Assembly (NCBI GenBank): GCA_030040955.1
Contig: JASHSH010000289.1
Coordinates: forward strand, 1 to 5,087
Length of the DNA: 5,087 bases
From: Rhodospirillales bacterium
GTDB lineage: Bacteria; Pseudomonadota; Alphaproteobacteria; Rhodospirillales; Magnetospirillaceae
Reading direction: 5' to 3'
Position numbers and translations under genes: made by a program. The notes under the pieces are model-generated. The model worked only from the letters and a program-made list of their open reading frames with translations. It made no database searches and was not told where the DNA came from. The first letter of the stretch is position 1. Every line of letters starts with the position of its first letter. This document shows, piece by piece, positions 1 through 5,087 of the stretch.

Positions 1-426
1 CGCGGGCAGTTCGGCGGCGCGGCGCGGCGCGAAGGCAAGCGCATCCAGCACGACGCGATGGCCGCGCTCCAGCGGCTCGACCTCGACCACCCGTCCTTGC
101 AGCTCGATCACGCCGGAAGGCCGCGCCAGCACCGGCGCCGCCACGTCGTGCGCGCGCTCGACCGCGACGGTGAAGCCGAGCGCGACTGCACTGAAGCCGA
201 TCGCCGCGCACAGGCCGGCGAGGTGGCGGCGAAGCGCGATCCCCGCGGCGATCGCGGCGAGCAGGATCAGCGGTCCGATCCAGCGTGGCGGCTCGATGGG
301 CAGGCCGAAATAGAGTGCGATGCCGCCGCCGAGCGCGGCCGGCAGCCACAGCACCCAGCGCTCCCGCTCGGCCAGGAGCAGGCGCGCGATTCCGCCTAAC
401 GCGGCGCCCGCCTCGTCACCCAGCAT
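1..426 (-). CDS. comEC: ComEC/Rec2-family DNA uptake channel protein, N-terminal part (runs off the left edge)
   Basis: ComEC proteins form the inner-membrane channel that carries single-stranded DNA into the cytoplasm during natural transformation. Only the first 142 codons lie in the window; the competence core and any C-terminal metallo-beta-lactamase-like domain would lie to the left. What is visible fits the family's N-terminal region (DUF4131 type): a short cytoplasmic lead ending in the charged LLAERERW (residues 17-24), hydrophobic segments at about 24-41, 49-65 and 69-89, then a soluble beta-rich stretch starting near VIELQGRVVEVEPLE (106-120), as expected for the OB-fold-like part. 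The start at 426 is chosen because an in-frame TAG lies at 445-447 and a GGAGG sits six bases upstream. It is divergent from gltX. Family assignment is from remembered resemblance. Presence of the gene does not show that the organism is competent. Confidence 0.85.
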   Translation of the reverse strand, partial: MLGDEAGAALGGIARLLLAERERWVLWLPAALGGGIALYFGLPIEPPRWIGPLILLAAIAAGIALRRHLAGLCAAIGFSAVALGFTVAVERAHDVAAPVLARPSGVIELQGRVVEVEPLERGHRVVLDALAFAPRRAAELPA

Positions 427-492
427 GCTGCGCCTCCGCCTTGTCTATGCTACACACGCGCACTCCGCGCGCCACCCCGACCGCCCTCCCGC
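427..492. other. Divergent spacer between comEC and gltX
   Basis: This 66-bp stretch separates two genes that point away from each other, so it should carry both promoters unless these extend into the coding regions. It contains the comEC Shine-Dalgarno. It also has a slightly AT-richer patch, TTGTCTATGCTACACA (441-456), that could supply a -10 element on either strand. No matching -35 element was found at proper spacing, so no promoter is called. Confidence 0.5.
433..437 (-). promoter_or_regulatory. Shine-Dalgarno site of comEC
   Basis: The minus strand reads GGAGG here, six bases before the ATG at 426-424. With the in-frame TAG at 445-447 it fixes the comEC start. No comparably good site exists for the divergent gltX. 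Confidence 0.7.
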
Positions 493-1923
493 ATGACCAC
501 CGTCACCCGCTTCGCCCCCTCGCCCACCGGCTTCCTGCATATCGGAGGGGCGCGCACGGCGCTTTTCAACTGGCTCTATGCGCGGCACACGGGCGGCAAG
601 TTTCTGCTTCGCATCGAGGACACCGACCGCGCGCGCTCCACCCAGGCCGCGGTCGACGCCATCTTCGCCGGCCTGAAATGGCTGGGCCTGGACTGGGACG
701 AAGAGCCCGTTTTTCAGTTCGCGCGCGCGGCCCGCCACGCCGAGGTGGCGCGCCAGCTTCTCGCCGACGGCCGCGCCTACCGCTGCTGGTGCACGCCGGC
801 CGAGCTCGAAGCGATGCGCGCGAGGCAGAGGGCGGCGGGCCAGCCGGTGCGCTACGACGGGTATTGGCGCGACCGCGATCCCGCCACCGCGCCCGCCGGA
901 GTCGATCCGGTGATTCGCCTGCGCGCGCCGCGTGAGGGAGCGACCGTGGTGGTCGATCGCGTCCAAGGCGAGGTGCGGGTGGAGAACGCGCAGCTCGACG
1001 ACATGGTGCTGCTGCGCGGCGACGGCACGCCGACCTACATGATGGCCGTGGTGGTCGACGACCACGACATGGCCGTGACCCACGTGATCCGCGGCTCCGA
1101 CCATTTCACCAACACGTTCCGCCAGCTCCTGCTCTACCAGGCCTGCGGTTGGATGCCGCCGGAGTTCGCCCACATCCCGCTGATTCATGGCGCCGACGGG
1201 GCGAAGCTCTCCAAGCGTCATGGCGCTCTGGGCGTGGAGGCGTATCGCGACATGGGCATGCTGCCCGAAGCGATGCGCAACTATCTCCTCCGCCTGGGCT
1301 GGGGCCACGGCGACGCCGAGATCGTCTCGACCGAGCAGGCCATCGAATGGTTCGACCTGCCCGATATCGGCCGCGCGCCCGCGCGCTTCGACATGGCGAA
1401 GCTCACCAATCTGAACGGCCATTATCTGCGCGCGGCGGAGGATGGGCGCCTGGCCGATCTGATCGCGCCCCGCGTCCAAGCCATGCCGGGAACGCGCCTC
1501 GACGAGGCCGGCCGCGTTCGCTTGTTGCGCGCGATGCCGGGCCTGAAGGAGCGGGCCAAGACCTTGATCGAGCTGGCCGAAAGCGCGGCGTTCTATGTCC
1601 GGCTGCGACCCCTCGCGCTGGACGCCGCGGCCCGCAAGACCCTCGATGGCGGCGGGCTTCGGGTTCTGGAACCGTTCGCAAACTCCCTTGCCGCAGTGCA
1701 AAATTGGCGTCAGGATGTTTTGGAAGACGAGGCACGGCGTTTCACGGACGCCGCCGGGCTGCGACTGGGGAAATTGGCTCAGCCGATACGGGCGGCGCTG
1801 ACCGGGGCGACGGTGTCGCCCCCGGTGTTCGAGGTGATGGAGATCCTGGGCCGGGAGGAATGCCTGGCACGGATCGCCGACGCGGCTCGCGGGGTGGGGA
1901 CAGGCGGCGCCGGTCCGACCTGA
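493..1923 (+). CDS. gltX: Glutamyl-tRNA synthetase (class I, GluRS)
   Basis: This cytoplasmic enzyme attaches glutamate to tRNA(Glu) using ATP. It has 476 residues, the usual length for bacterial GluRS. The Rossmann catalytic core opens with RFAPSPTGFLHIGGARTAL (6-24), where HIGG (16-19) is the HIGH signature; R/LRIEDTDR follows. The KMSKS counterpart is KLSKR at 238-242. The helical anticodon-binding half follows, starting around KLTNLNGHYLR. C98 and C100 of the zinc site seen in E. coli GluRS are present, but the positions of its second pair are W125 and D127, so zinc is probably not bound. The ATG at 493 places the FAPSPTG motif at the normal distance, but no clear Shine-Dalgarno precedes it. 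gltA follows in the same direction after 47 bp. Many alphaproteobacteria have two gltX copies, and some GluRS also charge tRNA(Gln); which type this is cannot be judged here. Confidence 0.97.
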   Translation: MTTVTRFAPSPTGFLHIGGARTALFNWLYARHTGGKFLLRIEDTDRARSTQAAVDAIFAGLKWLGLDWDEEPVFQFARAARHAEVARQLLADGRAYRCWCTPAELEAMRARQRAAGQPVRYDGYWRDRDPATAPAGVDPVIRLRAPREGATVVVDRVQGEVRVENAQLDDMVLLRGDGTPTYMMAVVVDDHDMAVTHVIRGSDHFTNTFRQLLLYQACGWMPPEFAHIPLIHGADGAKLSKRHGALGVEAYRDMGMLPEAMRNYLLRLGWGHGDAEIVSTEQAIEWFDLPDIGRAPARFDMAKLTNLNGHYLRAAEDGRLADLIAPRVQAMPGTRLDEAGRVRLLRAMPGLKERAKTLIELAESAAFYVRLRPLALDAAARKTLDGGGLRVLEPFANSLAAVQNWRQDVLEDEARRFTDAAGLRLGKLAQPIRAALTGATVSPPVFEVMEILGREECLARIADAARGVGTGGAGPT

Positions 1924-1954
1924 TCCGACCTTCGGGGCGCGCCCGGGGCAGCGC

Positions 1955-1963
1955 AGGAGGAGG
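1955..1963 (+). promoter_or_regulatory. Strong Shine-Dalgarno of gltA
   Basis: AGGAGGAGG ends seven bases before the ATG at 1971. The gltA frame is open far upstream through gltX, so this site is what identifies the true start. It suggests high translation initiation, as suits a central metabolic enzyme. Confidence 0.85.
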
Positions 1964-1970
1964 ATCGGAC

Positions 1971-3326
<1,356 letters not shown>

Positions 3327-3339
3327 GGCGGGGCCGCGC

Positions 3340-3780
3340 TCAGTCGCGCGCGATCAGCTCGATCTTGTAGCCGTCCGGATCCTCGATGAAGGCAATCACC
3401 GCGCCGCCATGCTTCATCGGGCCCGGCGGACGCGGGATTTTAACCCCCTCCTTCGCCAGGCGCGCGCAGGCGCCATAAATATCGGGCACGGCAATGGCGA
3501 GATGGCCGAATCCCTCGCCGAGCGCATAGGGCTCCTTGCGCGGCCAGTTGTAGGTCAACTCGATCACCGTGCTGTCCGCTTCCTCGCCGTAACCGACGAA
3601 GGCCAGCGTGAACTCGCCGGTCGGATAGTCCTTGCGGCGAAGCAGCTTCATACCAAGCAGCCGGGTGTAGAAGTCGAGCGACTTGTCGAGGTCGCGCACG
3701 CGCAGCATCGTGTGCAGCATGCGGAAACGCGAGAAGTCCTCGCCGGCGCTGGCGGCGGGCGCGGTGCTGGCGTCGTCCAT
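3340..3780 (-). CDS. gloA: Lactoylglutathione lyase (glyoxalase I)
   Basis: Glyoxalase I converts the hemithioacetal of methylglyoxal and glutathione into S-lactoylglutathione, detoxifying a by-product of sugar metabolism. The protein has 146 residues and the two beta-alpha-beta-beta-beta modules of the VOC superfamily. The family's first strand is LHTMLRVRDLDKSLDFYTRLLG (22-43, of which HTMLRV is diagnostic), followed by LAFVGYG, ELTYNW and EDPDGYKIEL. The four metal ligands of E. coli GloA (H5, E56, H74, E122) are present as H23, E74, H93 and E141. The absence of the long insertions of eukaryotic zinc enzymes fits the nickel-dependent bacterial class, which is an inference. The start at 3780 is preferred over ATGs at 3831 and at codon 21 because GGAGG lies six bases upstream and a promoter-like pair lies just before it. 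This gives an N-terminal extension of about 18 residues relative to E. coli. Confidence 0.95.
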   Translation of the reverse strand: MDDASTAPAASAGEDFSRFRMLHTMLRVRDLDKSLDFYTRLLGMKLLRRKDYPTGEFTLAFVGYGEEADSTVIELTYNWPRKEPYALGEGFGHLAIAVPDIYGACARLAKEGVKIPRPPGPMKHGGAVIAFIEDPDGYKIELIARD

Positions 3781-3786
3781 GGCGTT

Positions 3787-3791
3787 CCTCC
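3787..3791 (-). promoter_or_regulatory. Shine-Dalgarno site of gloA
   Basis: The minus strand reads GGAGG six bases before the ATG at 3780-3778. The frame is open up to an ATG at 3831, so this site decides in favour of the shorter, 146-residue protein. Confidence 0.75.
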
Positions 3792-3792
3792 G

Positions 3793-3819
3793 GGTCCGCG
3801 GCGAGTATAGCCGCCGACC
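3793..3819 (-). repeat. Inverted repeat flanking the gloA -10 element
   Basis: On the minus strand GGTCGGCGGC (3819-3810) and GCCGCGGACC (3802-3793) form 10-bp arms with one mismatch, around the 7-base centre TATACTC. In RNA this would be a GC-rich hairpin 22 bases past the lpxB stop. It has no U tract, so it is not a classical intrinsic terminator. As DNA it could be an operator over the gloA promoter. In such GC-rich sequence chance is a real alternative. Confidence 0.5.
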
Positions 3820-3831
3820 GGACGCGGGCAA
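3804..3831 (-). promoter_or_regulatory. Probable promoter of gloA
   Basis: On the minus strand TTGCCC (3831-3826) and TATACT (3809-3804) are 16 bases apart. They match the sigma-70 consensus at 4 of 6 and 5 of 6 positions. Read with one more base upstream, they are CTTGCC and CTATAC, close to the alphaproteobacterial CTTGAC/CTATAT pattern. Initiation would fall near 3797, giving a leader of about 17 bases that includes the Shine-Dalgarno. This suggests gloA can be transcribed independently of lpxB. Confidence 0.5.
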
Positions 3832-3840
3832 GCGGACAGG

Positions 3841-5007
3841 CTAACCGCCGCGCGCCTCGATGAGGTCGAGGATGGCGCGGGCGGCGCGCAGACTTGGCGC
3901 CTCGCCGCCGGCGCCCAGCCGTTCCACCGCCTCGGCGAGGCCCGAGCGCTGCGCGGCGCGCGCGCCCTCGTCATCGAGCAGCGAGTCGAGCGCGGGAACC
4001 AGCAGCTCGGCGCGGCAATTCTCCTGGATGAATTCGGGCGCGATCTTGCGGCCCAGAAGCAGATTCGGCAGTCCGACCGCGTTCACCTTGAGCAAGCGGC
4101 GGGCGAGAACGGCCGTGAGCGGCGTCACCTTGTAAGCGAGCGCCATCGGCAGCCCGGCCATGGCGAGTTCGAGCGAGACCGTGCCGGAGGCGGCCAGCGC
4201 CGCGCGCGAGGCGGCGAAGGCGTCATATCGCTCCGCCGCGCCGCGCGCGATCACCGGCGCGCCCGGCCAGTTCGCGCAGACCCGCGCCACCTCCTCCGCG
4301 ACCGTCTCCACCGTCGGCACGGCAATGCGCAAGTCCGGGCGGCGTTCGGCGAGTCGCGCCACGGTTTCGCCGAAGGGAGGCAGCAGGCGCGAAATCTCGG
4401 ACCGGCGGCTGCCGGGCAAGACGGTAAGCAGCGTCGCGTCCGGCGCGATTGAATGGCGCGCGCGGAAACCGATCCCGTCGCCCTGCGCGGCGCCGCTCTC
4501 GACCACCGGATGGCCGATATGGATGGCGCGCACGCCGACGCGCTCGAACAGAGCCGGCTCGTCGGGCAGCAGGCAGAGCAGCAGATCGACGCGTCCGACC
4601 AACTGATGCACGCGCCGCGCCCGCCACGCCCAGACCATCGGCGCGACGCAGTGGATGCGCGGGGCGGCAATGCCGGCGGCGCGCAGCCGCCCGGTGAGTC
4701 GCTTGTTGAAGCCCCAGGAATCGACCGTCAGCACCGCCGCCGGCTTGCGCGCCTCGATATCGGCCACGGTCTCGTCGAGCCGGCGCAGGATGCGCGGGAT
4801 GCGCGGCACCACCTCGGCCAGTCCCATCACGGCGAGATCGGCCTGCGGGAACAGGCTGGGGACGCCCTCGGCGCGTAGCGCCTCGCCGCCCACGCCCGCG
4901 AAATCGAGATCGCCGCCGCCAAGGCGGCGCAGTCCGGCGACGATGCGCGCGGCGAGAAAATCCCCCGAGGGCTCGCCAGCCGCGACATAGATTAGGCGGC
5001 GCGTCAT
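3841..5007 (-). CDS. lpxB: Lipid-A-disaccharide synthase
   Basis: LpxB is a peripheral inner-membrane glycosyltransferase of family GT19. It transfers 2,3-diacylglucosamine from its UDP form to lipid X, making the beta-1,6 disaccharide core of lipid A. The protein has 388 residues, close to the usual 380-390. Motifs in order are AAGEPSGD (9-16), VDSWGFN (95-101), APMVWAWR (122-129), LPGSRRSEI (197-205), SGTVSLELA (274-282), and GLPNLLLGRKIAPEFIQE (312-329). D96, R201 and N315 correspond to D98, R201 and N316, residues reported as important in the E. coli enzyme; this is aligned by eye. Its ATG overlaps the lpxI stop as ATGA and there is no strong Shine-Dalgarno of its own, which suggests translational coupling. 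Downstream gloA is 60 bp away, apparently with its own promoter. Confidence 0.98.
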   Translation of the reverse strand: MTRRLIYVAAGEPSGDFLAARIVAGLRRLGGGDLDFAGVGGEALRAEGVPSLFPQADLAVMGLAEVVPRIPRILRRLDETVADIEARKPAAVLTVDSWGFNKRLTGRLRAAGIAAPRIHCVAPMVWAWRARRVHQLVGRVDLLLCLLPDEPALFERVGVRAIHIGHPVVESGAAQGDGIGFRARHSIAPDATLLTVLPGSRRSEISRLLPPFGETVARLAERRPDLRIAVPTVETVAEEVARVCANWPGAPVIARGAAERYDAFAASRAALAASGTVSLELAMAGLPMALAYKVTPLTAVLARRLLKVNAVGLPNLLLGRKIAPEFIQENCRAELLVPALDSLLDDEGARAAQRSGLAEAVERLGAGGEAPSLRAARAILDLIEARGG

Positions 5008-5087
5008 TCCGCGCCGATGCCGACCAGGAACAGGCCGGCGGCATCGGCCGCCGCGATCGTCGCCGCCTCGTCCACCACGATCGTGGC
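5004..5087 (-). CDS. lpxI: UDP-2,3-diacylglucosamine diphosphatase LpxI, C-terminal end (runs off the right edge)
   Basis: Only the last 27 codons and the TGA stop are visible. They read ATIVVDEAATIAAADAAGLF (first 20 residues) and then LVGIGAE. The DREATIAAADAAGLFLVGI-like ending is what I recall for the C-terminus of LpxI (DUF1009), which hydrolyses UDP-2,3-diacylglucosamine to lipid X and UMP in bacteria lacking LpxH. The stop overlaps the lpxB start as ATGA, and lpxI directly before lpxB is the usual alphaproteobacterial arrangement. The product makes the substrate for the next gene. The call rests on a short tail plus context. Confidence 0.8.
   Translation of the reverse strand, partial: ATIVVDEAATIAAADAAGLFLVGIGAE

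Noticed and set aside
58..399. A 113-codon open frame on the plus strand at the left edge
   Set aside because: The opposite strand encodes the N-terminus of ComEC with membrane segments and a proper start site. The plus-strand product is an Arg/Asp/Ala-rich shadow.
441..456. A possible promoter core TTGTCTATGCTACACA in the comEC-gltX spacer
   Set aside because: A -10-like hexamer can be read on either strand, but no -35 element lies at 16-18 bases, so a promoter is not supported.
445..1701. A 418-codon open frame on the minus strand opposite gltX
   Set aside because: It is antisense to the well-supported gltX, with the same GC-driven composition and no motif. It would also start inside gltX and end in the comEC leader.
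3328..3337. GCGGGGCCGC between gltA and gloA as a terminator stem
   Set aside because: Only a 4-bp stem with a 2-base loop is possible and no U tract follows on either strand.
3781..3831. A longer gloA start at the ATG at 3831
   Set aside because: It would place the start upstream of the likely transcription start near 3797 and adds an Arg-rich segment foreign to the family. The ATG at 3780 has a good Shine-Dalgarno.

Overview
The window is ordinary chromosomal housekeeping DNA from a GC-rich Gram-negative bacterium, most likely an alphaproteobacterium. The evidence is the gene set: an LpxI-type (not LpxH-type) lipid A gene fused by an ATGA overlap to lpxB, next to type II citrate synthase (gltA), glutamyl-tRNA synthetase (gltX) and comEC. 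This neighbourhood is familiar from alphaproteobacteria. The codons strongly favour G or C in third position in every gene, so nothing points to recent transfer. The order and genus cannot be fixed from this sequence alone.

Layout, left to right. Bases 1-426 (minus) hold the N-terminal 142 codons of comEC, running off the left edge. A 66-bp divergent spacer follows. Then come gltX (493-1923, plus) and gltA (1971-3326, plus), 47 bp apart, with a strong Shine-Dalgarno before gltA. gltA meets gloA (3340-3780, minus) tail to tail, 13 bp apart. A 60-bp spacer with a likely gloA promoter and an inverted repeat separates gloA from lpxB (3841-5007, minus). The last 28 codons, including the stop, of the upstream lpxI fill 5004-5087 (minus).

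How the genes relate. lpxI and lpxB encode consecutive steps of lipid A synthesis: LpxI makes lipid X from UDP-2,3-diacylglucosamine, and LpxB joins lipid X to a second UDP-2,3-diacylglucosamine. gltA (entry to the TCA cycle), gltX (tRNA charging), gloA (methylglyoxal removal) and comEC (DNA uptake channel) are functionally independent and appear to be neighbours by conserved order.

No mobile element, CRISPR array, tRNA or rRNA was seen, and no gene-free stretch exceeds 66 bp. I found no undescribed system. The points most worth checking are the inverted repeat centred on the gloA -10 element, the missing half of the GluRS zinc motif, the Ala/Pro/Lys-rich N-terminal extension of GltA, and the position of gloA between lpxB and gltA.
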